53,529 nucleotides of DNA from Klebsiella pneumoniae (GCA_945862315.1 CAMAXW010000024.1:1-53529), one strand, 5' to 3'. Counted from the stretch's first letter, positions 18,763-27,718 are shown. Made by a program: numbers and translations. Notes: generated by a model from the sequence alone, not told the origin.

Positions 18763-19410
18763 ATGAACTCGCCAGTCGTCGTCCACTATTTTGATTACAA
18801 AAGCCCCTATGCTTATCTGGCCCAAGCCGCGACCGACCAACTCGAACGCGAGTTTGGCATCCAGGTGACGCGTCTGCCCTACACCTTGGACATCCCCAGC
18901 TTTTTAGGTCGCGCCGAAGTGGATGCACAGGGGCGCACCGTGCTGGACCAACGCAATGACCATCAATGGCGGCGGGTACGCTACGCCTATATGGATTGCC
19001 GACGCGAAGCCACGCGGCGGGGCCTAACCCTGCGCGGGCCGCGCAAAGTTTTCGATAGCGCCATCGCGCATATCGGCTTTTTATATGCCTGTGAGGTCGG
19101 GGTCTGGCGGGCCTACCATGACGCCGTGTTTAGCGCGTTTTGGCGCCGTGAACTCGATATTGAAAACCCGCTCGCCATTGCCGAGGTGCTCGCCGGCGCC
19201 GGCGCCGCCCCCGCCCCCGCAGATTTTCTCGACTGGCTGGCAGGTGAGGGACGCTCGCGTTATGCGCAGCTCCATGCGCGGGCCGAAAGTGCCGGGGTGT
19301 TTGGGGTGCCGAGTTGGCAGGTCGATGGCGAACTCTTTTGGGGCCCGGAACGACTCGACCGCATCAGCGAGCGTATCGGTGCGCAACTGAGCGGCAGCGC
19401 CCGGCGCTAA
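18763..19410 (+). CDS. DsbA-family 2-hydroxychromene-2-carboxylate isomerase-like protein
   Basis: A thioredoxin-fold protein of the HCCA isomerase / kappa GST group; these enzymes use glutathione. The start VVHYFDYKSPYAYLA has the conserved Ser at the position of the redox cysteine, and the C-terminus holds GVFGVPSWQVDGELFWGPERLDRI, the family signature. It is 215 residues long, with TAGGAG upstream of the ATG at 18763. The true substrate is unlikely to be chromene carboxylate here, since no naphthalene genes are present. Its stop overlaps that of the convergent GT39-like gene. Confidence 0.85.
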   Translation: MNSPVVVHYFDYKSPYAYLAQAATDQLEREFGIQVTRLPYTLDIPSFLGRAEVDAQGRTVLDQRNDHQWRRVRYAYMDCRREATRRGLTLRGPRKVFDSAIAHIGFLYACEVGVWRAYHDAVFSAFWRRELDIENPLAIAEVLAGAGAAPAPADFLDWLAGEGRSRYAQLHARAESAGVFGVPSWQVDGELFWGPERLDRISERIGAQLSGSARR

Positions 19411-20840
19411 GGGCGCTCGAAGAGCGCGAATTTTTCCGAACGCTCGACTTCGTGAAAGCCCAAGGCCCGCAAAGCGGGTGTGCGGCTAGCGCTGCGGGCG
19501 ACCAAAACATAGCGCGCCGCTGCGGGAAACTCGGCGCTGGTCTGCGGCAAGCGCAGCTGGGGTGGTTGGAGCCCTAAATGGAAATACAGCCCATCAGGCA
19601 TGGGATTGCTACGCCGTGGCGCGTCTGGCGGGTAGATATTTTCGACAATCTGGACGCTGTTTTGGTTGGTCAAGGAGCCCGCCGCCACGCGCGCCTGGAG
19701 GGCGAGCAGACCGCGGTGATCAGCCTGCCCTTTAAGATTAAGCAGCACCGCAAAAATCACGCTCACCAGCAATAAGCCGCCGGACGCCGCGATCGTCCAA
19801 CGCGGCAGCACCGGCCCCAACCAGCGCGACAATAAACCGCCCGCCAAAATCGCCACCAACGGGAAGGACGAATACAGATAGCGTAAATCTGGTTCGGGTT
19901 TGATCCACGAAATCCAGTAATTGAGCAGCAACAGTGCGAGTAACAGTTGCAGATCCGCACGCGCGGCCGGCGGCGTGGCGCGCGAAAAAGCCCGCGCAAA
20001 CCCCGCCGCTATCCCCACCAGCACCAGCGGCAACCATATCGCCCAGCGCTGCGCCGGACGGCTCACATACTCAAGCCAAGCCGATGCGAACGGCATGAGC
20101 TCCAGATTTCCATCGCCCCGCCAAAAATCCTGTTGCAGCTGCAAGGCCAATTGGTCGCCGTGCAAAAACCACAGGTAGCCGTACCAGGCTGCCGGCAGCG
20201 CCAACAGCAGCGCCCAATAGCGCAGCGCTGGCGCCGTCTGCCGCCACGAACCCACGGCGTGTGCGTGCAGCGCAAACACCGGCAGCATGGCCAGAATCAC
20301 CAGCCCTTTGGTCAGTAGCGATAAGGTAATGCCGGCACATAAAACTGCCGCGCCGCGCCGGGTATTAATCGCGAGATAACCCCACAGCATCGCCAGCGCG
20401 CTGAACGTCATCAGGGATTCCAAACGAAAGGTGTTGGTATATTGCAGGTACATCCCGTTGGTCAGAAAAATTAGCGCGGCGAACCACGCGGCCGTCTGGG
20501 TTTGGTAGTACCGGCGGGCGAGCCAGTAGGTCATCGCCACGCACCCTAGCCCCGCTAAGCGCGAGGCGAGCGTGACGGCGAAAGTGTTATAGCCAAACAG
20601 CCAGCAATTGGCCGCGCTCCACCACAGCGCCAAAGGTGGCTTGAGTAGATAGCCGCGTTCCCCCAGAAAAGGGGCCAACAGGTCGTGACGCTCGGCCATT
20701 TCGCGGGCTAGGGCGGCGTACAACGTGGCGAGCCCGTGCAGTTCTTGGACCCACACATTGCTGAAAGTGAACGTTAGCGCGAGCAGGCACAGCAGCAACA
20801 GCGCCACCCGGTGGTGAAGATTAGGGTTTACGGAGAGCAT
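19407..20840 (-). CDS. GT39/ArnT-like membrane glycosyltransferase, acidic motif altered
   Basis: An integral membrane protein with about 11 hydrophobic segments, resembling the PMT/ArnT group that transfers sugars from polyprenyl phosphate on the periplasmic side. The first outer loop reads ELHGLATLYAALAREM and continues to GYLLKPPLALWW. Homologues I know carry GDEALYA or DExRY here, so the acidic pair is replaced by Leu-Ala. The C-terminal periplasmic domain starts near residue 370. Start uncertain: ATG 20840 (used) or GTG 20870. It diverges from the ligase gene. Confidence 0.75.
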   Translation of the reverse strand: MLSVNPNLHHRVALLLLCLLALTFTFSNVWVQELHGLATLYAALAREMAERHDLLAPFLGERGYLLKPPLALWWSAANCWLFGYNTFAVTLASRLAGLGCVAMTYWLARRYYQTQTAAWFAALIFLTNGMYLQYTNTFRLESLMTFSALAMLWGYLAINTRRGAAVLCAGITLSLLTKGLVILAMLPVFALHAHAVGSWRQTAPALRYWALLLALPAAWYGYLWFLHGDQLALQLQQDFWRGDGNLELMPFASAWLEYVSRPAQRWAIWLPLVLVGIAAGFARAFSRATPPAARADLQLLLALLLLNYWISWIKPEPDLRYLYSSFPLVAILAGGLLSRWLGPVLPRWTIAASGGLLLVSVIFAVLLNLKGQADHRGLLALQARVAAGSLTNQNSVQIVENIYPPDAPRRSNPMPDGLYFHLGLQPPQLRLPQTSAEFPAAARYVLVARSASRTPALRALGFHEVERSEKFALFERP

Positions 20841-20965
20841 GGCGGGCAGGCATCCAGAGTTCAGCGGCACAAAACGCGGAGCGCGCGAGCGTAATAAAAA
20901 ACCGCGGGCCCTGCTACTCTCGCGATTCTCGCACCGCGTGGTGTGCTGCCTAAGGATCTCGCCGC

Positions 20966-22210
20966 ATGTCGTTTAATGTTAGTGATGCTAACCCCGAGAA
21001 GGCGGCACTACCGGCCGCCGGAGTGGCGGGATTTCTAGCGCTGATGCCGGTTTTTATGGTCCTCGCCCCCTCCCCAACTGGCGTGCTAGCGCCCCTGACG
21101 GCGCTGATTTTTCTAGGCTGCTACTGGCGCCGGCTGCCGCTGGACCGCCTACTCAAAGCGCCCCCGACCAGCGGTCTAATATTGTTAGCTGTGTGGGGGC
21201 TCGCTAGCGCGTTATGGGCCTGCAACGCCAGCATGGCCGCCAGCAAGGCACTGGCATTTCTGGCGGTGTCACTGCCGCTGCTGTGGCTAACCCTGGCGCC
21301 GCAGGCGTCTAACACCGCGCTAGTCGCCAAAGGCTTCATCGTCGGTTTATTAATTGCCGCCGCACTCCTCGCCGGTCAAACCTATAGCGATACGCTATTG
21401 CGCAGCTCGCTACCGGGCGCACGGGTAGTCCTGGCGGCGATTAAACTCAATGTGCCGGCCGCAGCGTTGTGCGTTAGCTGCTGGTTATTGCCACAGGCCA
21501 GCGCACACCTAAGCCGGCCGTGGCGCTGGGCCGCGGGCCTAGCGTGGTTGCTGGTGGGTTGGGCCGTTTTCGCGGGTGACGGATCGGCCCCTCGTCTGGG
21601 CTTTATCGTGGGTGGACTGACCTTAGCCTTTAGCTGGTTCCGCCCACGAGCAGCCATCGGACTACTGGTCGCCTGTGTGCTCGTGGCGCATCTCTCAGCG
21701 CCCTTCTTGGGGTCTTCGGAGCTTGCGCAGAAGGCCTTCCAGCCCATGTCGTGGCGCCACCGCATGGATATCTGGCAGCTGGCCGGGCGGTTGATCGCCG
21801 AGCGTCCACTGCTGGGTTATGGCTTCGGCAACAGCGGGGAAATCCCCGCACTTCCCGGCCGTTTGCCGCTCACCCAGCTGCGGGCCGCCCTGCCGCTGTA
21901 CCCTCACAACGTGCTCTTACAGGCACAGCTCGACCTCGGCGTATTGGGCGCGGTGGCGTTCTACAGTTGTTTTGGCTATTTACTGCGGTGCTTGTGGCGT
22001 CTGCCGCGCGCGGTACAAGCCAGCGGCGTGGCGGTGATCGCCGCGGCCTTAAGCGTGTGGTGCGTGGGCTATCCGCTATGGCGCGCGACGTGGGTGGCGT
22101 GGCTTTATGTCACCGCCTTAGCCTTCCAGGCAACCCGCCAAGCCCGGGGTAGTGCCGCGGCAACCACACGGCCAGAAGCCACTGGTTCTCCCCTCAAGCA
22201 GAGCGCCTAG
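20966..22210 (+). CDS. O-antigen ligase / polymerase family protein (WaaL/Wzy-type)
   Basis: A polytopic inner-membrane protein of 414 residues with at least ten hydrophobic helices. It matches the Wzy_C / O-antigen ligase family, which joins undecaprenyl-linked glycans to lipid A-core or polymerises them. The signature periplasmic loop is present: WRHRMDIWQLAGRLIAERPL, then GYGFGNSG, then LYPHNVLLQAQLDLGVLGAV, with the conserved His. A ligase role is more likely than polymerase given the lone gene among core-type transferases, but this is inference. Confidence 0.78.
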   Translation: MSFNVSDANPEKAALPAAGVAGFLALMPVFMVLAPSPTGVLAPLTALIFLGCYWRRLPLDRLLKAPPTSGLILLAVWGLASALWACNASMAASKALAFLAVSLPLLWLTLAPQASNTALVAKGFIVGLLIAAALLAGQTYSDTLLRSSLPGARVVLAAIKLNVPAAALCVSCWLLPQASAHLSRPWRWAAGLAWLLVGWAVFAGDGSAPRLGFIVGGLTLAFSWFRPRAAIGLLVACVLVAHLSAPFLGSSELAQKAFQPMSWRHRMDIWQLAGRLIAERPLLGYGFGNSGEIPALPGRLPLTQLRAALPLYPHNVLLQAQLDLGVLGAVAFYSCFGYLLRCLWRLPRAVQASGVAVIAAALSVWCVGYPLWRATWVAWLYVTALAFQATRQARGSAAATTRPEATGSPLKQSA

Positions 22211-22212
22211 GA

Positions 22213-22977
22213 TTAGCGCAACAGGATGAAAATCCTTTTACGCAGAGCGTCCAGCCAGCGCTGCCATTGCCGGCCAAGCCGCGTGGAAAGCGGATAATTT
22301 CTGTGCCGACCGGCCGCTCGTTCGCCAATACTGCTACCCAGTGTCGTGCGCTGGGTGACTGGGAAGGGCCTTATCACATAGGGCACGATGCCGTTTTCCC
22401 AGAAACGGTCCATGGTTTGATCCAACGGCATAAAAATTTGCCGTCCGTAGTCCAGTAAGCGACGTGCGCCTTCTTGGCGCATGAGATAAGCACCGCCGCC
22501 TAAAACATGGATATTGAGCTCGAAAAGCGTGCCCGCTTCTAGAATTTTGAGCGGTTTACCCCGATCTTTTTGATTTTGCGGGTTCAACACGCGGCTGCGC
22601 TGAGACTCAAAACGCAGCACCAGCCAGCTCGGCGAGGGGTCGTCCAACAACTCCTCCAGCAGCTGGGGGAAATCCGGGCGAATCTCGAGGTCGTCTTCTA
22701 ATATCAAAGCCACCTTGAGGCCCTCGCGCACCATGCGTTGCCACAGGCGGTAATGACTCAAATAGCAGGCTATTTCCGTATCCAGCATCGGTACGCCGTA
22801 GACGCGCAAAGCGCGTGCCGGCTGATAGGCGCTGCGGTCCGCGCTACTCAGTTGGCGCCCATCAACACCCGGCACGAACTCGGCGCGGAGACCCAACTGC
22901 GGCAACAGCTGTTGCATATGCGCTCGACGCTGTTCATCGCGCGCCAGATTGATGACAAAAATCGGCAGCTCAGACAT
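22213..22977 (-). CDS. glycosyltransferase family 25 (LPS biosynthesis)
   Basis: Matches GT25 LPS galactosyl/glucosyltransferases. Seen: N-terminal IFVINLARDEQRRAHMQQLL, the conserved LDTEIACYLSHYRLWQRMV near 65-85, and the acidic metal-binding motif LILEDDLEIRPDF near 93. GGAYLMRQEGARRLL near 160 follows. It is 254 residues long with a basic C-terminus, which suits peripheral membrane attachment. It is 52 bp after the GT9 gene and two bases from the convergent ligase stop. Probably adds a sugar to LPS core. Confidence 0.83.
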   Translation of the reverse strand: MSELPIFVINLARDEQRRAHMQQLLPQLGLRAEFVPGVDGRQLSSADRSAYQPARALRVYGVPMLDTEIACYLSHYRLWQRMVREGLKVALILEDDLEIRPDFPQLLEELLDDPSPSWLVLRFESQRSRVLNPQNQKDRGKPLKILEAGTLFELNIHVLGGGAYLMRQEGARRLLDYGRQIFMPLDQTMDRFWENGIVPYVIRPFPVTQRTTLGSSIGERAAGRHRNYPLSTRLGRQWQRWLDALRKRIFILLR

Positions 22978-23029
22978 TGCGACCCACCACGATTTATGAC
23001 CCCAGTGTGCGCATATTGAGCCGCGAGGC

Positions 23030-23947
23030 TCAGGGGTCGCACGCCGCGAGATCAGCGAGATGTGCCCGCAAACTCACCGCGACCTGGGCCGGCGCCAGCG
23101 CCAAAAGCTGGGCGTCAGGCGCACACACGATCGCCGCACGCGCCCCCCAAGGGCGATAACGAGCGGGGCGGCCGGGCCCAAAAACCGTGAGTGTCGGCAC
23201 GCGGCAGGCCGCCGCCATGTGGCCCAAGCCCGAATCATTGCCAACAAAGGCATGGCACTGCTCCAATACCGCCACCGCTTGCAGCAGGCTGGTTTGACCC
23301 GCGAGCTCGATGCTCGGCAGCGCCGTTTGGGTGTGCAAAATTGCCGCTGCCGTTTGATCCGCGGCGCTGCCCAGAATCACTAGGCTATCGAAGTCCTTCT
23401 GCAGCAGATTAGCCAGCGCCACATAATGGGCTAGCGGCCAACACTTGCCTGCCCAATTGGCCCCTGGGGCGATAACCAACCGCCGTCCCGGCGCGCGCTG
23501 GAGCAAGCTTTGTGCGTGCCGGCGGCTCTCCTCGTTAGTCCACACACAAGGTGCCGGAATAGCCGTGGCGCGGCTCAACAAGCGCGCGCCGACCGCGAAA
23601 TGTTGCTCCACCGCGTGCTCGCCAGCCGGCCCCGCCAACCACCGTAAGCTCCGCGCCTGGGCGTGTAGTAACCACGGTAGAAAGTCCGTTCTGAGGTCAA
23701 CAACGGCAGCATAGCGCCGGCGTCGGAGAGTGCCGATCAAGGACAACAAGCCGCGATTGCCAGCGGATTTGTCCCGGTGAAACAAATCGCCAATAAAGGG
23801 ACAGTGGATTAACAAATCACTCGAACGTCGGTCGCCCACGATATCGATTTTGGCCGTCGGGAAAGCCTCGTGTAAGGCGATTAAGGTGGGCGTGGTCATC
23901 ACCAAATCGCCAATATTACTCAGCGTCACGAACAAGATGCGCGTCAT
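23030..23947 (-). CDS. glycosyltransferase family 9 (heptosyltransferase-like)
   Basis: GT9 enzymes add heptose or related sugars to LPS inner core. The N-terminus ILFVTLSNIGDLVMTTPTLIAL is the usual glycine loop. The C-terminal half contains VIAPGANWAGKCWPLAHYVALA near residue 155 and the donor-site motif FVGNDSGLGHMAAACRVPTLTVFG near 230. It is 305 residues long, somewhat shorter than WaaC/WaaF. It starts 51 bp after mnmE on the same strand. I cannot tell which heptosyltransferase it is. Confidence 0.82.
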   Translation of the reverse strand: MTRILFVTLSNIGDLVMTTPTLIALHEAFPTAKIDIVGDRRSSDLLIHCPFIGDLFHRDKSAGNRGLLSLIGTLRRRRYAAVVDLRTDFLPWLLHAQARSLRWLAGPAGEHAVEQHFAVGARLLSRATAIPAPCVWTNEESRRHAQSLLQRAPGRRLVIAPGANWAGKCWPLAHYVALANLLQKDFDSLVILGSAADQTAAAILHTQTALPSIELAGQTSLLQAVAVLEQCHAFVGNDSGLGHMAAACRVPTLTVFGPGRPARYRPWGARAAIVCAPDAQLLALAPAQVAVSLRAHLADLAACDP

Positions 23948-23998
23948 GGCAGGCCCGCACGCGGCGCGGAATAGGCCGATAGCCAGCGCATGGGAGCG

Positions 23999-25348
23999 CT
24001 ATTTTCCAATACAGAAAGTGGCGAAAATTGCGCCCAATAGATCTTCCGTCGTGTAGACGCCGGTGAGTTCCTCGAGCGTGTTATGCGCGAGGCGAAGGTG
24101 CTCACAGGCGAGTTCTATGGCGCCATCTCGGCATTGAATTTCTGCCTCGACGATGGCCTCCGCCGTCTTTTCTAAAGCCCGCACATGCCGAGCACGTGCC
24201 GTAAACGGCGCCTCCGCGCTATCCACAACCCCAGCCGCTTCCAGCAGGGCGGCACGCAGCAGCTCGAGTCCCTGCCCCAGCAACGCGGAGACCCACACCT
24301 CGCCCCCGGTAGCACTGGGAATGAAACGCGCGGTGCCGTTGACGAGATCCAGTTTATTAATCACCCGCAGCACGGGCTGCCCACGCGCGAGTGCGGCACT
24401 AATTTCCGGCGGATCAGCCAGCACGGCCGCCTCGGCGCTGAGCACTTGCACGATGAGATCGGCGGTGAGCGCACGCGCACGCGCGCGGCGCACGCCTTCG
24501 TGCTCAATGGGGTCGGCTGTATCGCGTAAACCCGCGGTGTCGTGCAGGCGGAACAGCACGCCGTCCAAGTCCACGTCCACGCTCAAGACATCGCGCGTGG
24601 TGCCGGCAATCGGCGTGACAATCGCACGGTCTTCACCGCACAGCCGGTTGAGCAAGGTGGACTTGCCGGTGTTAGGTAATCCGAGTATTGCCACTTCCAC
24701 GCCTGCCGCTAAACGCGCGCCAGCGTAGGCTTTCTGCAGCAGCCGCTGCAGGTCCTGTTGCAGGTTATCGAACGCCTTGGCGGTGTGTCCATCGGCCGAA
24801 AAGGCGGGTATCTCGTCCGAAAAATCGATCGTGGCCTCGAGTATCACGCGCAGCTCGATGAGCTGTTGAGTGATCCCTTGAACCGCCAGCGAGAAATCGC
24901 CAGCACAAGCGCGCGCCGCAGCACGTGCGGCCTGTGCGCTAGAACTCTCAATCAAAGAGGCAACCGCTTCGGCCTGCAAAAGATCGAGTTTCCCATTGAG
25001 GAAAGCCCGTTCCGTGAACTCGCCAGGGCGTGCTTGACGTGCGCCAGCCGCACAGCAGGCATTTAGCAATTCGCGTAACACCGCCGGTCCACCGTGAACC
25101 TGCAGTTCCAGCATGTCCTCACCGGTGTAGGAGGCTGGGGCTGGGAAAAAAAGACATAAACCTTGGTCAATCAGATCGCCCGCCGCGCTGCGCAAAGTGC
25201 GCAGCGTCGCCACTCGCGGCAAGGGCAGAAGGCCGGCCAGACAGGTCACAATTTGGCCGGCATCTGTGCCAGACACCCGCACGATTCCCACGGCCCCTCG
25301 ACCGGGCGCGGTAGAGATAGCGGCGATGGTCTGGGATTCGACAGCCAC
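23999..25348 (-). CDS. mnmE: tRNA modification GTPase MnmE
   Basis: MnmE works with MnmG to make the cmnm5 group on wobble uridines of tRNAs. The N-terminal folate-binding domain begins TIAAISTAPGRGAVGIVRVSG. The G domain has G1 GLPNTGKSTLLN near 222, DTAGLRDT, and NKLD. The C-terminus ends in FCIGK, with the catalytic cysteine needed for modification. It has 449 residues, 15 bp after yidC in the conserved rpmH-rnpA-yidC-mnmE order. The partner gene mnmG does not follow. Confidence 0.96.
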   Translation of the reverse strand: MAVESQTIAAISTAPGRGAVGIVRVSGTDAGQIVTCLAGLLPLPRVATLRTLRSAAGDLIDQGLCLFFPAPASYTGEDMLELQVHGGPAVLRELLNACCAAGARQARPGEFTERAFLNGKLDLLQAEAVASLIESSSAQAARAAARACAGDFSLAVQGITQQLIELRVILEATIDFSDEIPAFSADGHTAKAFDNLQQDLQRLLQKAYAGARLAAGVEVAILGLPNTGKSTLLNRLCGEDRAIVTPIAGTTRDVLSVDVDLDGVLFRLHDTAGLRDTADPIEHEGVRRARARALTADLIVQVLSAEAAVLADPPEISAALARGQPVLRVINKLDLVNGTARFIPSATGGEVWVSALLGQGLELLRAALLEAAGVVDSAEAPFTARARHVRALEKTAEAIVEAEIQCRDGAIELACEHLRLAHNTLEELTGVYTTEDLLGAIFATFCIGK

Positions 25349-25363
25349 GTTTTTGCGTAATAT

Positions 25364-27037
25364 TTAGGGGCGGCTTGGCTTAGCGGCGGCGGCAGCTTCT
25401 ATTTGACAGGTGACATAATACTGCTGAGAAATGGACAGCACGTTGTTAACAAACCAATAAAGCACTAAACCAGCGGGGAAAAAAGCAAAGAAAACACCAA
25501 AAGCCAGCGGCATGATTTGCATCACTTTCGCTTGGATAGGATCCGGCGGCGTGGGGTTCATACGCGTCTGCATCCACATGCTGATCAGCATCAGTACTGG
25601 CAGCACATAGAAAGGATCTTTGATCGAGAGATCGTGAATCCAGAATATGAAAGGTGCTTGGCGAAGCTCGACACTTTCGAGAATCATCCAATACAGAGAA
25701 ATGAACACGGGGATTTGCACCAGGATCGGTAAACAACCACCCAGCGGATTAATTTTCTCCTGCTTATAGAGTTCCATCATCCCTTGATTCATGCGGGCTT
25801 TGTCGTCGGCGTAGCGCTCGCGCAGCTGCATGAGTCGCGGTTGAACCACGCGCATCCTCGCCATGGAGCGATAGCCCGCGGCCGACAACGGATAGAAGGC
25901 CAGCTTGATCAGGAGGGTCAGGACGACAATCGACCAGCCCCAGTTACCGAACAGCAAATTCAGTTCATTCAGAGTCCAAAACAAGCCCTTCGCAATGAAC
26001 CAAAGCACGCCGTAGTCGACCGTTAATTCAAGTCCCGGCGCGACGCTAGGCAATACCTCTTGTAGTTTCGGACCTAGGTACAGTCGCGAGTCAATCGACA
26101 CACTGGCGTTAGGCGCCAACTCGGTTTCCGGCCCGTAGTAGCCCAGCACGTAGCGATCGGCACCAATGACGAACGAATAATAGTGCTGCTGGGTTGCCGC
26201 AGCAGGCAGTAACGCTACGACAAAATAGTGCTCCACCATGGCCAACCAACCACCGGCGGCAGTTCGGTCTAACGGTTCTTCTGCCAGATTCTCATAATCA
26301 AATTTCTCGTAACGGCTTACCGGTGACGACAGCGCAACACCGGTGAAAGTGGGGACTAATTGGTGACCGATGGGTACTACGACTTGCTGTAGTTGCTGGT
26401 AATGGTGAAATTTCCAGGGCGCGCTGCTGGTGTTTTCAACTTCGAAACGCTCGGTGACTTCGTAGCTGCCGCGCTTAAACCCCAGAATCTTGGTGACTCG
26501 AACTCCCGTCGAAGACTCCCAAGACAGCGGCACTTCAAGATTTTGTGCGTCCTGCGATAGGGTGTAGGAATGGCTCTCGACCTGAAATTTCGCGTAATGG
26601 TCCGCGCTTTCGCCCGCGCTTTTGAGGCCACTTTGGGCGATGAAATCGCGGGTGGCGCTTTGATCAAGCAGCGCGAATAGCCTTTTTTTGTCGGCAACAG
26701 ATTCGGGGAATTTTCGGAGTTTTAGTTTTTGGAAAGTACCACCGGCCGGGTTAATTTCTAGAGAAAATACGTCCGTCTCCACCAGAATGGGCTGCTGGCT
26801 TGGCGGTGAGGCTAAGGCGGTCGGGGGTGCGGTAGGTGCAACGGGGGGTGCCACGGGTGCTGCCGCTACTGCGGGTAATGGCGGACTGTCGGTAGCCCGC
26901 ACGGACGGCAGCGTTGGCGCAACTTCAGCGATTGGAGTCGGGACTTTGCCGTAGTCGCGTTGCCAGGCGTCCCAGAGCAACATCGCCATAAAGCTCAGAA
27001 CGACAACCAGAATTAACCGTACGTTTTCAATAGTCAT
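25364..27037 (-). CDS. yidC: membrane protein insertase YidC
   Basis: YidC inserts and folds inner-membrane proteins, alone or with SecYEG. The 557 residues show the N-terminal anchor (ENVRLILVVVLSFMAMLLWD), a Pro/Ala-rich stretch to about residue 80, and the large periplasmic domain typical of Gram-negatives. The conserved core from residue 350 follows (WGWSIVVLTLLIKLAFYPLS, with the groove Arg in YRSMARMRVVQP), ending WFVNNVLSISQQYYV. It begins 11 bp after rnpA; there is no room for yidD, which usually sits between them. Confidence 0.96.
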   Translation of the reverse strand: MTIENVRLILVVVLSFMAMLLWDAWQRDYGKVPTPIAEVAPTLPSVRATDSPPLPAVAAAPVAPPVAPTAPPTALASPPSQQPILVETDVFSLEINPAGGTFQKLKLRKFPESVADKKRLFALLDQSATRDFIAQSGLKSAGESADHYAKFQVESHSYTLSQDAQNLEVPLSWESSTGVRVTKILGFKRGSYEVTERFEVENTSSAPWKFHHYQQLQQVVVPIGHQLVPTFTGVALSSPVSRYEKFDYENLAEEPLDRTAAGGWLAMVEHYFVVALLPAAATQQHYYSFVIGADRYVLGYYGPETELAPNASVSIDSRLYLGPKLQEVLPSVAPGLELTVDYGVLWFIAKGLFWTLNELNLLFGNWGWSIVVLTLLIKLAFYPLSAAGYRSMARMRVVQPRLMQLRERYADDKARMNQGMMELYKQEKINPLGGCLPILVQIPVFISLYWMILESVELRQAPFIFWIHDLSIKDPFYVLPVLMLISMWMQTRMNPTPPDPIQAKVMQIMPLAFGVFFAFFPAGLVLYWFVNNVLSISQQYYVTCQIEAAAAAKPSRP

Positions 27038-27048
27038 CCGAGCGTGCT

Positions 27049-27426
27049 TTATATTGGGGTTGAAAATTGTTGGGCGAAAAAGACCAAGGATTGCCAGCGT
27101 TTATCGAGAGCGGTGGATAGCGCCCGGCGGTTAGCTAGCGCGCTCGTCGGCTTGGCCAACACCACGATATCTAAAGCCACCACGCGCACTGCTGACTGGC
27201 GAAAGCTTTCTCGAAGGAGGCGTTTTAGGCGATTGCGGTCCACCGCACGCCGCGATACTTTCTTGCTGACAGCAATACCCAACCGAGCATGACCGAGCGC
27301 GTTAGGGTGGGCTATCACCGTGAAATAGGAGTCTGACGCGCGAGTGCCTAGGCGAAACAACACAGCGAATTCTGCCGCAACCCGCAGGCGCTGGTCCTGC
27401 GTAAAGCGGCTAGATAGATTGTTCAG
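27049..27426 (-). CDS. rnpA: ribonuclease P protein component RnpA, non-standard start
   Basis: RnpA binds the catalytic RNase P RNA and helps remove tRNA 5' leaders. The core is clear: [21 protein letters not shown] (RNR box) followed by LLRESFR. Homology requires the upstream stretch [14 protein letters not shown] before [14 protein letters not shown], matching the E. coli FPRELRLLTPSQF region. The only in-frame ATG, GTG or TTG codons are the GTG at 27363 and the TTG beside it, both of which would remove this. The frame is open to a CTG at 27426 overlapping the rpmH stop, giving 125 residues; I use that start as the best inference. Confidence 0.85.
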   Translation of the reverse strand: MNNLSSRFTQDQRLRVAAEFAVLFRLGTRASDSYFTVIAHPNALGHARLGIAVSKKVSRRAVDRNRLKRLLRESFRQSAVRVVALDIVVLAKPTSALANRRALSTALDKRWQSLVFFAQQFSTPI

Positions 27427-27560
27427 ACTTGTGTAAGGCGCTGCCGACCCTTAGCGCGGCGAGCGCGGATGACATTTCGGCCCCCACGGGTTCTCATACG
27501 GGCGCGGAAACCATGGGCGCGGGCGCGTTTTAATTTGCTGGGCTGGTAGGTACGTTTCAT
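27423..27560 (-). CDS. rpmH: 50S ribosomal protein L34
   Basis: L34 is a small rRNA-binding protein of the large subunit. The 45 codons encode a highly basic peptide beginning [18 protein letters not shown] and containing [19 protein letters not shown], ending RLTQV, which is diagnostic. It is the first gene of the leftward operon, and its TGA overlaps the probable CTG start of rnpA. A good sigma-70 promoter lies about 70 bp upstream. Confidence 0.97.
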   Translation of the reverse strand: MKRTYQPSKLKRARAHGFRARMRTRGGRNVIRARRAKGRQRLTQV

Positions 27561-27630
27561 GTGCTTTGTCTCTGCTCGTCGCGAGGCCGTGTTGGGGAAG
27601 GTTAAGGGCGCACGGCTTTACTGGCGGCCG

Positions 27631-27660
27631 ATGGTACGAGCCACGGACATTTGGTGTCAA
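27631..27660 (-). promoter_or_regulatory. sigma-70 promoter for rpmH operon
   Basis: On the minus strand a perfect -35 TTGACA (27660-27655) is followed after 18 bp by TACCAT (27636-27631), a 4/6 match to the -10 consensus. It lies about 70 bp upstream of rpmH and should drive rpmH-rnpA-yidC-mnmE. Confidence 0.6.
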
Positions 27661-27691
27661 ATAAAACCGGTTATCCAAGCTATGACGCGCG

Positions 27692-27718
27692 TGGTCAGGC
27701 TGTAACGGGGGGTATAAA
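27692..27718 (+). promoter_or_regulatory. possible dnaA promoter
   Basis: TGGTCA (27692-27697) and TATAAA (27713-27718) are separated by 15 bp, a short spacer. The -10 lies about 38 bp before the dnaA ATG. A weak DnaA-box-like TTATCCAAG at 27671-27679 just upstream could mediate autoregulation. Evidence is modest. Confidence 0.35.
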
